Below are positions 34,664 to 43,085 of a DNA stretch of 64,000 bases, in pieces. The position numbers were made by a program, and so were the translations under genes. Source of the DNA: Actinoplanes subtropicus (lineage in GTDB: Bacteria; Actinomycetota; Actinomycetes; Mycobacteriales; Micromonosporaceae); contig NZ_JOJL01000025.1 of the NCBI RefSeq assembly GCF_000721705.1, forward strand, positions 1 to 64,000, in the 5' to 3' direction. The notes beneath the pieces are model-generated. The model worked only from the letters and a program-made list of their open reading frames with translations. It did not search any database and was not told the origin of the DNA. Position 1 is the first letter of the stretch. Each line of letters opens with the position of its first letter.

Positions 34664-34909
34664 TCGGTGTCTTCAGTCTAGCGCGGGCCGGGGACTGGGG
34701 ACGACCCGGGTCCCGCGGGCCCCACCCCTCGCCATGACGCGGCCGGCGGCTCCCGCTCGGCCGGCGTGCCGGATCGACTGGGCCCGCCGCCTCCCGGCCG
34801 ATGGGTGCGCCGCGCGGGTAGGCGACGCTCGACCAGCGCGGGCGGGGTTCGCCGTTCCGGTCCGCGGACGGCCCGGCCTGATTAGCCTCAGGCCGAGGAG
34901 GCAACGCTG

Positions 34910-36175
34910 GTGGTCAGCCGACGGAACATTCTGGGCGTGGGTGCGGCCGCGCTGGCCGCCTGTGCGGGCTGCTCGCGCGGTGCGGCCACGCAGGCCACCG
35001 ACGGTGAGATGCGGCTGTGGTGCTGGCCGGGCGGCCTCAGCGACAAGGTGCTGGCCGCGGCCAAGGAGCACTTCGCCGGGCAGGCCCGGCTGACCGTCAA
35101 AATCATCGACGGCGACTACAAGCAGCAGATGGTCAGCGCTCTGGACCAAGGCCACGACATACCCGCGATCGCCGGCATCAAGGGTGAGGACATCGCTTCC
35201 TTGCTGCCCCGGGCGGACCGCTTCACCGACCTGAACACGCTCGGCGCCGCCGACGTCCGGGGTGATTACCTGCCGTGGAAGTGGCAGCAGGGCAGCACGA
35301 TCGACGGCCAGCTGATCGGCTTCCCGATCGACATCGGTCCCAATGCGATGTTCTACCGGCCGGGCCTGTTCAAGAAGGCCGGCCTGCCCACGGCTCCGGC
35401 CGCGGTCAGCGAGGCGATCCCGGACTGGCCCGCGTTCCTCGAGGTCGGCAGCCGGTTCGTGAAGGCGGTGCCCGGTGTGGCCTTCGTGGCCAGCGGGACG
35501 CAGGTGTTCAGTGTCTGCCTGGGGCAGGGCACCAAGCGTTTCGTGGACGAGGGGAACCACTTCATCGGCGACGAGGCGCACATCCGCCGCGCCTGGGACT
35601 TCGCCGTCGGGGTCTCCCGGAAGGGCCTGGGCGCGGCGATTCAGAGCGACAACCCGAAGTGGGGCAGCGGGATCGCGCAGGGCAAGTTCGCCGTCGATCT
35701 GGGCGCCGCATGGCACGCGCTGGACATCGAGCAGGCGGCACCCGCGACCAGGACGGCGTGGCGGGTCGCCGCGGCGTCGGCGGCCGGGGCCAACTCGGGC
35801 GGCTCGTTCCTTGCCATTCCCGCCGCGGCGACCCGCAAGGACCTGGCGATGACCGTGATCAAGTGGTTGCTGTCGCCGGCGAACCAGGCGGCCGCCTTCG
35901 GCGATGTCTGCCTCTTCCCGTCGACGCCCGCCGCGTACGGGATGCCGGCCCTGACCGCCCCGGATGCCTTCTTCGGCAATCAGCGCACGATCGACGTCTT
36001 CGGCCCGTCGGCGCAGAAGGTGCACCACGTGTACGAGGCTCCCGCCGACGCCGCCCTGGCCGATCTGTACCTCAAGCAGCTGATTCTGGTCGAAGCCGGC
36101 AAGGACCCGAAGGCGGGGTGGCACGACGCGGTCGCCGCGGCTCAGGCGATGGCGGTCCGGCTGGGAGTCAACTGA
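34910..36175 (+). CDS. Extracellular solute-binding lipoprotein (family 1, sugar ABC type)
   Basis: A 421-residue binding protein. The N-terminus VSRRNILGVGAAALAACAGC carries a twin arginine and a lipobox, so it is probably a Tat-exported lipoprotein with Cys at about 20. The rest fits family 1 carbohydrate-binding proteins (MRLWCWPGG, IDGQLIGFPIDIGPNAMFYRPGLFKKAGL, FAVDLGAAW). GTG 34910 has GAGGAGG 8 bp upstream. No permease or ATPase genes follow; instead a cyclic-di-GMP protein is 36 bp downstream, so it may act as a sensor input for that protein rather than as an importer. That role is inference. Confidence 0.85.
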   Translation: MVSRRNILGVGAAALAACAGCSRGAATQATDGEMRLWCWPGGLSDKVLAAAKEHFAGQARLTVKIIDGDYKQQMVSALDQGHDIPAIAGIKGEDIASLLPRADRFTDLNTLGAADVRGDYLPWKWQQGSTIDGQLIGFPIDIGPNAMFYRPGLFKKAGLPTAPAAVSEAIPDWPAFLEVGSRFVKAVPGVAFVASGTQVFSVCLGQGTKRFVDEGNHFIGDEAHIRRAWDFAVGVSRKGLGAAIQSDNPKWGSGIAQGKFAVDLGAAWHALDIEQAAPATRTAWRVAAASAAGANSGGSFLAIPAAATRKDLAMTVIKWLLSPANQAAAFGDVCLFPSTPAAYGMPALTAPDAFFGNQRTIDVFGPSAQKVHHVYEAPADAALADLYLKQLILVEAGKDPKAGWHDAVAAAQAMAVRLGVN

Positions 36176-36301
36176 CGGGCGCCGGGAAGGAGCGCCGAGA
36201 GGAGGGCGGAGTGAAGTTGCCGGGGATGAGCCGGCGCGTCGTGGCCCGGGTGGCCGTGGCCGCCCTCACGACCGGGGCTGGCGCTCCTGGCCGCCCTCGC
36301 C

Positions 36302-38167
36302 GTGGTGAGCACGCGGGTGACGGCCCGGTCGGCGACGCAGGTCGCCGAGATGGAGCAGATCAGCCAGCGCTGGAGCGACGTCTACCTGCGGATCAGCGTC
36401 GAGTACGAGCACCTGGTCGACTTCCTGGGCACCGCCGACGACGCCAGCCGGACCGCGCTGGTCGACTCGATCGGCTCGGCCGAGGAAATCCTGCGCTGGC
36501 TCAACGCGCACGGCAGCCCGGTCGACTCGGAGCACGCCCGCGCCTTGCAGAACACCTACGGCGGCTACAGCTACACCCTGCGCAGCCTCGTCGATGCCCA
36601 GGGCGTGCACGACCGCGCCGAGGTGAGCCTCGATGCCAAGCAGGCCGCGCGCAGTGCGTCGGCGCTGCGCAAGCAGGCGGCGGTGAATGTGGCCCGCAAG
36701 AGCCAGGAGATGGGCGCCGCCCTGCGGCAGGCACAGGATCGAAGCCATAAGCTCCTGCTCGGCGTCGAGGTCATCTCGGGTGTCGACCTTGCCCTGGTCA
36801 CCCTGTGCGCGCTGGTTCTGCTCGCCTACCAGAGGCACACGGAGTGGCAGGCGGCCCAGAGCCGGCACCGCGCCACGCACGACACGCTCACCGGGGCCGC
36901 GAACCGGGCGCTGCTCGGCGAGCGGGTCGACGCCGCGCTGGCGGGCGCCGCGCGCGACGGGTCGAAGGTCGGCCTGCTGCTGCTGGACCTCAACCGGTTC
37001 AAGGAGGTGAACGACACCCTCGGCCACCACACCGGGGACCTGCTGCTCCGGGAGGTGGCGGGCCGGCTGCGGCAGAGCGCCCGGCAGAGCGACACGGTGG
37101 CCCGGCTGGGCGGCGACGAGTTCGCCGTGGTCCTGTCCCACCTGGCCGGGCCGGAGGATCTGCTGGCCGTGGGGAGGCGCGTGCTGGACACCGTGTGCGG
37201 CCCGGCCGACCTGGAGGGCGTGGCGGTGGACGTCAGCGCCAGCATCGGCGGCGCCCTTTACCCGGACCCCGGCACCAACGCCACGGAGCTGATGCAGTTC
37301 GCCGATATCGCGATGTATACGGCGAAGCGCAGCCGCTGCGGCATCACGATCTACAACCCCGGCGCGGACGGTGACCACCCGGATCGGCCGGCCACCCCGG
37401 GCGAGTTGCGGCACGCCATCCAGAACGACGAGCTGGAGCTGTTGTTCCAGCCCCAGGTGGACTCCGGCACGAGGCGGCTGGCCGGGGTGGAGGCGCTGGT
37501 CCGCTGGCGCCACCCGGCCTGCGGCCTGCTCGAGCCCGAGAAGTTCGTCCCGGTCGCCGAGCAGGGCGGCCTGATGACCGTCATGACCGACCTGATCCTG
37601 GCCGACGTCGTGGAGTACTACCACACGTGGCGGAGCCAGGACCTCAGGTTGCCGGCGGCGGTCGACATCGGCGGCCCCTGCCTGCTCGACAAGGGGTTCC
37701 CGGCGCGGGTCGCGAAGTTGCTGCGCCGGCACGACATGCCGGCCGGCGACCTCACCTTGGAGGTCACCGAGGCCGCGCTGGCCGCCGACCCGGCATCGAC
37801 CGCGGCCACCTTGGCGGCCCTGCGCGACCTGGGCGTGCGGATTTCCCTCGACGGCTTCGGCACCGGCGCGTCGGCCCTGTGCCACCTGCAGACCATGCCC
37901 CTGGACGAGCTGAAGATCGACGGCCGGATCACCGCCCGCACCTTCACCACCGACAACGGCCAGGCCATGCTGACCGCGATGATCCAGCTCGCCCACGCCG
38001 CGTCCCTGCGGGTCGTGGTCGAGGGCGTCGAGGACGAACGCACCCTGGGCCTCGTCGACCTCACCGGTGGCGATCTGGCCCAGGGCCGCCACATCTGCGG
38101 GCCGCTGGCCGCCGCCGACGTCCCCGCCTGGGCGGCGACGTGGCAGCAGCCCTCCATCGCGGTCTGA
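36302..38167 (+). CDS. Membrane GGDEF-EAL protein (diguanylate cyclase with degenerate EAL)
   Basis: As an open frame 621 residues: extracytoplasmic helical sensor (about 10-150), a membrane helix (GVEVISGVDLALVTLCALVLLAY, about 158-180), GGDEF domain with RLGGDEFAVVLS near 267 and an upstream RxxD inhibitory site (RQSD), then EAL domain from about 365. EAL is present (GVEALVRW), but the DDFGTG metal motif reads DGFGTG and the N of VNLS is D, so phosphodiesterase activity is doubtful while cyclase activity is likely. The true start is probably GTG 36211 (AGGAGGG upstream): that frame gives MSRRVVARVAVAALTT and joins ALLAALAVVSTRVTA of this frame if one G of the GGGG at 36274-36277 is removed, restoring a first membrane helix. 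Confidence 0.85.
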   Translation: MVSTRVTARSATQVAEMEQISQRWSDVYLRISVEYEHLVDFLGTADDASRTALVDSIGSAEEILRWLNAHGSPVDSEHARALQNTYGGYSYTLRSLVDAQGVHDRAEVSLDAKQAARSASALRKQAAVNVARKSQEMGAALRQAQDRSHKLLLGVEVISGVDLALVTLCALVLLAYQRHTEWQAAQSRHRATHDTLTGAANRALLGERVDAALAGAARDGSKVGLLLLDLNRFKEVNDTLGHHTGDLLLREVAGRLRQSARQSDTVARLGGDEFAVVLSHLAGPEDLLAVGRRVLDTVCGPADLEGVAVDVSASIGGALYPDPGTNATELMQFADIAMYTAKRSRCGITIYNPGADGDHPDRPATPGELRHAIQNDELELLFQPQVDSGTRRLAGVEALVRWRHPACGLLEPEKFVPVAEQGGLMTVMTDLILADVVEYYHTWRSQDLRLPAAVDIGGPCLLDKGFPARVAKLLRRHDMPAGDLTLEVTEAALAADPASTAATLAALRDLGVRISLDGFGTGASALCHLQTMPLDELKIDGRITARTFTTDNGQAMLTAMIQLAHAASLRVVVEGVEDERTLGLVDLTGGDLAQGRHICGPLAAADVPAWAATWQQPSIAV

Positions 38168-38193
38168 CGACTCGCGATCGACAGCCCGGGGGA

Positions 38194-39621
38194 TCAGGCC
38201 TCCCGGGTGCGGGCGGCCCGTGCGGCGAGCGGGATCACGTTGAGCAGGAGACCGGCCACGGCGACACCGGTGATGAGGTTGAGACCGGGGTGGAACTGGC
38301 CGAAATCGGTGGCCGCGCCGGCTCCCGTGGAAACCAGGGCGGTGACCACGGCCAGCACCAGGGCGGCGCCCACCTGGCCCGAGGACTGGACCAGGCCGGA
38401 GGCCAGGCCCTGCTCCGAGTCGGGGATCCCGTCCGTGGCCTGGGCCATGATCGAACTGAAGCCGAAGCCGAAGCCGCCGCCGAGCAGCAGCATCGTGGGC
38501 ATGACGGTGAGCAGGTAGTGGGGCTGGGTGCCGGCAGTTGCCAGGAACCACACGTACCCGAGGCTGAGCGACACCATCGCGGTGACGATCAGCGGCGCGG
38601 TGCCGTACCGGGTGATCAGCCGGCCGACGAACGGGGAGCCGAAGGCCACCAGCAGGCCGGCGGGCAGCAGCGCCAGCGCCATCCGCAGCGGCGCCCAGTG
38701 CAGCACGTCCTGCAGGTACAGGGTCATCATGAACTGGAAGCTCACGTACGAGCCGAGCAGCGCGATCATGCTGGCATTGGCCCGGACGATCGAGCCGATC
38801 CGCAGGATGCCGAGGCGGACCAGCGGGTGCGGCACCCGGTTCTCGATGAACACGAAGGCGGCCAGCAGGGCGACCGCCAGCGCGAACAGGCCGACGGTCA
38901 CCGGGTCGAGCCAGCCGCGGGCGGGGGCCGAGACGACCGAGTAGACGACGAGCAGCATGCCGGCGATGAGGGTGGCCGCGCCGGGCAGGTCGTGGCCGCC
39001 GCGAGCCGCGGGCCGGTCCCGGGCGATCAGGGCGAAACCGCCGGCCAGGGCAAGCAGCGCGAGCGGCACCGGCACCAGGAAGTTCCACCGCCAGCCGAGG
39101 CTGGTGAGCAGGCCGCCGAGGATCAGGCCGGACGAGTAGCCGCTCGCCCCGAAGACCGTGAAGATCGACAGCGCCCGGTTGCGGGCCGGCCCCTCCGGGA
39201 ACGTGGTGGTCAGGATCGACATCGCGGTCGGCGCGGTGAACGCGGCGGCCAGGCCCTTGACGAACCGGGTGGCGATCAGCAGGCCGCCGTCGTCGACCAG
39301 GCCGCCGACCAGCGAGGCGACGGTGAAGACGGCGAGCGCGCCGAGGAACACCCGGCGCCGGCCGAGCAGGTCGGCGGTGCGCCCGCCGAGCAGCAGCAGG
39401 CCGCCGTAGCCGAGCACGTAGCCGTTGACGATCCACTGCAGCGAGGTGGTGGACAGGCCCAGTTCGGTACCGATGGACGGCAGGGCCACGCCGACCATGG
39501 AGACGTCGAGACCGTCCAGGAACAGGACGGCGCAGAGGACCGCGAGCACTCCCCACAACCGGGGGCTCCAGCGGACTTCTGCGGGTGCCGCGACCGGCGG
39601 CAAGGATTCCGTGATAGTCAC
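38194..39621 (-). CDS. MFS multidrug exporter (EmrB/QacA, DHA2)
   Basis: A 475-residue exporter with about 14 helices. Motifs: first-helix LDGLDVSMVGVALPSIGTELGLSTTSLQWIVNGYVL, motif A GGRTADLLGRRRVFLG, motif C-like GASGYSSGLILGGLL. GTG at 39621 is the only start that excludes the MarR promoter region; no strong ribosome binding site is visible and the transcript may be nearly leaderless. It is divergent from a MarR regulator with a palindrome between them, the usual self-regulated efflux module; the inducer is probably the exported compound. Confidence 0.88.
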   Translation of the reverse strand: MTITESLPPVAAPAEVRWSPRLWGVLAVLCAVLFLDGLDVSMVGVALPSIGTELGLSTTSLQWIVNGYVLGYGGLLLLGGRTADLLGRRRVFLGALAVFTVASLVGGLVDDGGLLIATRFVKGLAAAFTAPTAMSILTTTFPEGPARNRALSIFTVFGASGYSSGLILGGLLTSLGWRWNFLVPVPLALLALAGGFALIARDRPAARGGHDLPGAATLIAGMLLVVYSVVSAPARGWLDPVTVGLFALAVALLAAFVFIENRVPHPLVRLGILRIGSIVRANASMIALLGSYVSFQFMMTLYLQDVLHWAPLRMALALLPAGLLVAFGSPFVGRLITRYGTAPLIVTAMVSLSLGYVWFLATAGTQPHYLLTVMPTMLLLGGGFGFGFSSIMAQATDGIPDSEQGLASGLVQSSGQVGAALVLAVVTALVSTGAGAATDFGQFHPGLNLITGVAVAGLLLNVIPLAARAARTREA

Positions 39622-39634
39622 GGCGGCGACGCTA

Positions 39635-39648
39635 TATGCGTACGCATA
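39635..39648. promoter_or_regulatory. MarR-type operator between MFS and marR
   Basis: TATGCGTACGCATA is a perfect 14-bp palindrome 14 bp before the MFS start and 76 bp before the marR ATG. A related half-site GTCGTACGCAAC occurs ~30 bp to the right (about 39668-39679). Spacing and symmetry fit a MarR dimer blocking both promoters. Confidence 0.65.
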
Positions 39649-39723
39649 GAATGACAACGCAATAGAGTCGTACGCAACAAATGCTGGTGCATCCATGATG
39701 CGTGACGAGTAAGATGCAGCGAC

Positions 39724-40107
39724 ATGGAGGCCGAATCCCTGCTCGTCGACCGGTGGCGATCGCTGCTGACGAGCTACAACGCCGTCGCCGCGCAGTTGGA
39801 GCGCGCCCTGCAGGAGGCGCACGGCCTCACCCTGAGCGACTTCGAAACCCTGGATCGTCTCACCACCAGGGAGTGTGACAAGCGACGCATGCAAGATCTC
39901 GCCGCCGCCATGTACCTGAGCCAGAGCGCCCTGTCCCGGACGGTCGCGCGCCTGGAGAAGGGCGGCCTGGTCTCCCGTACGCATTGCGAGGACGACCGGC
40001 GCGGCGTCTTCGTCGAGCTCACCGAGGCGGGGCTGCGCCGGCACGCCGAGGCCCGCCAGACCCAGGTCGCCGTCCTTGCCGAGCACCTGGCGGTGGCGGC
40101 CGGGTAG
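39724..40107 (+). CDS. MarR-family transcriptional regulator
   Basis: A 127-residue winged-helix regulator: HTH at about 50-85 (DKRRMQDLAAAMYLSQSALSRTVARLEKGGLV) and the wing SRTHCEDDRRGVFVELTEAG. Slightly shorter than the family average (~145) at the C-terminal dimerisation helix but otherwise complete. It most likely represses the divergent MFS exporter and itself through the palindrome at 39635-39648. The cysteine in the wing region is a possible redox or ligand-sensing residue; untested. Confidence 0.88.
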   Translation: MEAESLLVDRWRSLLTSYNAVAAQLERALQEAHGLTLSDFETLDRLTTRECDKRRMQDLAAAMYLSQSALSRTVARLEKGGLVSRTHCEDDRRGVFVELTEAGLRRHAEARQTQVAVLAEHLAVAAG

Positions 40108-40143
40108 GAGGTAGGCCGACCCGGCCGCCGGCTCCCCCCGGAG

Positions 40144-40395
40144 TTACGACCCTTCCTGCACCTGGTAGATCTCGTCGGCCACCAGCCCGTGGGCCTCCCG
40201 GTGCACGTCCGCCGCGGCCTCCGCGGACGGCGCCTCGACCAGGCAGAATATCTTGCCCTGCGCCTCGTCCACCCAGTACCGCAGGTAGCTCACGTCGTGC
40301 CCGCCCTGCGTCTGCAGGTCGGCCAGGTGCGCCTTGGCGACATCGTCCATCGCCACCCGGCCGTCCATCGTGTGCACATCCATATAAATCGGCAT
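40144..40395 (-). CDS. DUF4242 small protein (SCO4226-like, nickel-binding)
   Basis: An 83-residue protein matching the DUF4242 ferredoxin-like fold family: MPIYMDVHTMDG, the D-V-H metal-site turn, AKAHLADLQTQGGHDVSYLRYWVDEAQGKIFCLVEAPSAEAAADVHREAHGLVADEIYQV. The Streptomyces coelicolor homologue SCO4226 binds nickel through histidines at equivalent positions, so metal binding is plausible here. Stands alone, convergent with marR. Confidence 0.85.
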   Translation of the reverse strand: MPIYMDVHTMDGRVAMDDVAKAHLADLQTQGGHDVSYLRYWVDEAQGKIFCLVEAPSAEAAADVHREAHGLVADEIYQVQEGS

Positions 40396-40488
40396 CTGTC
40401 GCCCCTTCCGCTTACGTCAGCGAAGGCAACCGTACGGCCGCAAGGGGTGCACCCAGATCGGTACGACTACCCAGTTTTCGGCGACGGC

Positions 40489-42348
40489 CTACCCATCTAT
40501 CGACGACACGAGACCGCGCCGGCCGCGCACCGTGGCCAGGGCGAGAAGCGGGCTGATCCGGTTGATCGGCGACGCGTCGTAGCGGGTGAGCAGCCGGCCG
40601 GCCAGCGCCGCCGACTCGTCCCACCGATCGGTACGGGCCAGGGTCACCGCATGCTCGCCGCGCATGCTCGTCCCGTACGTCGGCATGTCGTGCTCGTCGC
40701 AGTAGGTGAGGCCGTCCCGATAGACCACCTCCGCCTCCGGATAGCGCCGCTCGCAGGACAGCGACCCGTAGAGATTGTGATAGGCGCGGGCGGCCTGCTC
40801 CGCGAGCCGGTGGTCGAGCGCGACCGCGAGGGCCCGGCGCATCCCGTCCTGCCACGGCTGCCCGTTCGCGGCGGCCACGCACGCCTCGGTGTTCAACGCG
40901 TCGCTGACCACCTCGTGCAGCCCGAGAGGGGCCGCCACCTCGCGCGCCGACGCGGCCAGCCGGGCGGTGTCGGCCTGCCGGTTGGCGAGCATCCGCTGGC
41001 CGGCCAGCTGGGCATAGGCGCGCGCCAGCTCCGGGGTCGGGCCAATCGGCTCGAGCAGGGCGACCGCCTCCTCCGCGGAGGCCATCCCCTCCGATCCCCG
41101 GCACTGGCTCACCATCGCGGCCGAGCGCCGGCGGAGCGCATCCCCCTCGCGTACGCGATCACCGGCCGAACGCCACAGCTCGCGCGCGCGTTCCGCCGCC
41201 CGGACCGAGTCGTCTCCCCGGTCGACGAGCGAAAGCTCGTCACTCAGCCGGTCGTAGAGTTCGGCGCGCTCGGCCGGCGGCAGCCCCGCGGCGAACCGCA
41301 ACGCGCGCTCGTACTGCGCCGCCGCCTCCCGGTGCGAGGCCAGTTCGGCCGCCCGGCGGGCCGCCCGCACCGCGTAGTGCAGCACCGCCGGCTCGTCCCG
41401 GGCACCCTCGGCGTGATAGGCCATCCGCGCGTCGTCGTCGCCGGCCAGCGCCCGCAGCCCGGCCAGGATCGCGGCGTGGAGGCGGCCGGTGCGGTGCGCC
41501 GGGATCGACTGCTCGACCGCGAGGCGGGTCAGCTCGTGCCGGAACCGCAGGCCCGGCCCGTCGCCGACGAGCAGCCCGGCGGTGACCACCTCGTCGACCG
41601 CGGCGTCCAGCAGCCGCGGGTCGATCCGGCCGGCGACCAGCGCGGCCGCCTCCAGCGCGCGCCGGGCCTCGGCGGAGAGCCCGGCCGCCCGGGCGAGCAC
41701 CGCGTCCCGCGCCGTGGCCGGCACCTCGCCGGTCAGCCCGGCGCGCAACACCTCGGTGACGAAGAACGGGTTGCCGCCGGTCAGCTCGTAGAGCCCGTCG
41801 GGCGCCGCGTCGCCGGCCAGCGCGCGCACGGCCGCCGGCGTGAGCGGACTCAGCCCCACCCGCCGGGTCGAGCGCAGCGTGCCGAGCTCACCGACCGCGA
41901 CCCGCAGAGGGTGACCCGGCGCGAGCCCGTCGTCCCGGTAGGTCACGATGAGTAGCACGGCGAGATTACGCAGGCGCCGGGCCAGGAACCGGACGAGATC
42001 GATGGTCGCCTCGTCGGCCCAGTGCAGGTCCTCGATCACCAGGACGTCCAGCGAGGGTCCGTTCACCGCGCGAAGCAGCGCTTCGAACAAATCGCCTCGA
42101 CCGGACACCTCGGAGAAATCCGAGAGTCCCATGTCGAAGAGCGGTCCGAGCGGCCGCGGCGTGGACAAGCCATCACAAAGCCCCCACGCCCAGCGCGCCT
42201 CGACCACCGTCGCCAGCTCCTCGACGAGCGCCGACTTGCCGATCCCGGCCTCACCCGGGACCAGCACCAGCCGCCCGTCGCCACCCCGCGCCTGCGCCGC
42301 GTACTCGGCCAGCGAGGCCAGCGCCGCCTCCCGCTCCACCAGGGCCAT
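40489..42348 (-). CDS. LAL-type (LuxR/MalT-like) ATPase regulator, truncated, no HTH
   Basis: A 619-residue STAND/AAA ATPase: Walker A PGEAGIGKSALVEEL near 33, Walker B VLVIEDLHWADEATIDLVRFLARR near 102, the sensor GGNPFFVTEVLRAG near 192, then TPR-like helical repeats. Full LAL regulators (~900 residues) end with a LuxR-type DNA-binding domain; here the frame stops at LALATVRGRRGLVSSIDG, right after the last typical repeat segment, so about 280 residues including the HTH are missing. ATG 42348 is used; TTG 42375 is an upstream option. It either has lost regulatory function or acts as a signalling ATPase only. Confidence 0.8.
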   Translation of the reverse strand: MALVEREAALASLAEYAAQARGGDGRLVLVPGEAGIGKSALVEELATVVEARWAWGLCDGLSTPRPLGPLFDMGLSDFSEVSGRGDLFEALLRAVNGPSLDVLVIEDLHWADEATIDLVRFLARRLRNLAVLLIVTYRDDGLAPGHPLRVAVGELGTLRSTRRVGLSPLTPAAVRALAGDAAPDGLYELTGGNPFFVTEVLRAGLTGEVPATARDAVLARAAGLSAEARRALEAAALVAGRIDPRLLDAAVDEVVTAGLLVGDGPGLRFRHELTRLAVEQSIPAHRTGRLHAAILAGLRALAGDDDARMAYHAEGARDEPAVLHYAVRAARRAAELASHREAAAQYERALRFAAGLPPAERAELYDRLSDELSLVDRGDDSVRAAERARELWRSAGDRVREGDALRRRSAAMVSQCRGSEGMASAEEAVALLEPIGPTPELARAYAQLAGQRMLANRQADTARLAASAREVAAPLGLHEVVSDALNTEACVAAANGQPWQDGMRRALAVALDHRLAEQAARAYHNLYGSLSCERRYPEAEVVYRDGLTYCDEHDMPTYGTSMRGEHAVTLARTDRWDESAALAGRLLTRYDASPINRISPLLALATVRGRRGLVSSIDG

Positions 42349-42490
42349 ACGGTTCAGTCTGCCGCGAAACTTCAAATTCCCTTGCGCGTACGCGTGGGCA
42401 CGAGTCCCCGGTGAGCCGGACCGGCCAGGCGGTCCGTCACCCCCGTCACCCGGCTGCCGGGCTGTTCCCGTGCCGTCGCCGTCAAGGCTG

Positions 42491-42505
42491 GCGGGCTGCG
42501 CCCGC
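42491..42505 (-). terminator. Small GC hairpin after the MaoC gene
   Basis: GCGGGC - TGC - GCCCGC immediately follows the MaoC stop on the minus strand. Short and without a U-run, so only a possible terminator. Confidence 0.35.
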
Positions 42506-42973
42506 TCAGGGCCGGCGGAGCATCAAGTTGACGGCCACCAGGCTGAGGACGATCTGATCCTCCTGGTTGAGCAGTTGGGCGCGGGTGCGGACGATCCCCC
42601 GGTCGGGCTTCGATCGGGACGGCCGGGTCTCCACGATCCGGACGCGCAGCCGCAGCCGGTCGTCCGGGCGGACCGGATGCGGCCACCGCAGCTCGTCCAC
42701 CCCGGGCGAGGCGAGGCTGGCCACTGTCGACAGAAAGTTGTCGGCGAACAGGCGCATGAAGATGCCCGACGTGTGCCACCCGCTGGCGATCAGGCCGTGG
42801 AACGGGCCGCCGGCCGCGAACTCCCGATCGGTGTGGATCGGCTGCGGGTCGAACCGCCGGGCGAACTCGAGGATCTCCTCCTCGGTGATCGTGACGTCGC
42901 CGAACTCGTAGACCGCGCCGGTCTTGTAGTCCTCGAACCAGCGGTCGTCACTCGGAGTGGGAAACTGCGCCAT
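42506..42973 (-). CDS. MaoC-family (R)-specific enoyl-CoA hydratase
   Basis: A 155-residue hotdog-fold hydratase. The catalytic dyad motif is intact: FARRFDPQPIHTDREFA (Asp and His of hydratase 2) and the following GLIASGWHTSGIFMRLF. The C-terminus DELRWPHPVRPDDRLRLRVRIVETRPSRSKPDRGIVRT is typical. It adds water to trans-2-enoyl-CoA giving the (R)-3-hydroxy product; acyl-chain preference is unknown. ATG 42973 is chosen because the frame upstream loses family similarity. Divergent from the SGNH hydrolase. Confidence 0.87.
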   Translation of the reverse strand: MAQFPTPSDDRWFEDYKTGAVYEFGDVTITEEEILEFARRFDPQPIHTDREFAAGGPFHGLIASGWHTSGIFMRLFADNFLSTVASLASPGVDELRWPHPVRPDDRLRLRVRIVETRPSRSKPDRGIVRTRAQLLNQEDQIVLSLVAVNLMLRRP

Positions 42974-43033
42974 ACCGGACAGCGTCGCACGAAGATCGCC
43001 GGTTTCCGCACTCGCACCGACAAAATCACGACG

Positions 43034-43048
43034 CGTCACTCAGTGACG
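43034..43048. promoter_or_regulatory. Palindrome between maoC and the SGNH hydrolase
   Basis: CGTCAC - TCA - GTGACG, a perfect 6-bp inverted repeat in the 112-bp divergent spacer. Possible operator; no regulator gene is adjacent. Confidence 0.4.
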
Positions 43049-43085
43049 TGTGTCAATATGACCGATGGATAAGGAGGTCATCACG

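Noticed and set aside
36266..39556. Long minus-strand open frame opposite the GGDEF-EAL gene
   Set aside because: Off-frame shadow; the GGDEF and EAL motifs and the MFS motifs are in other frames.
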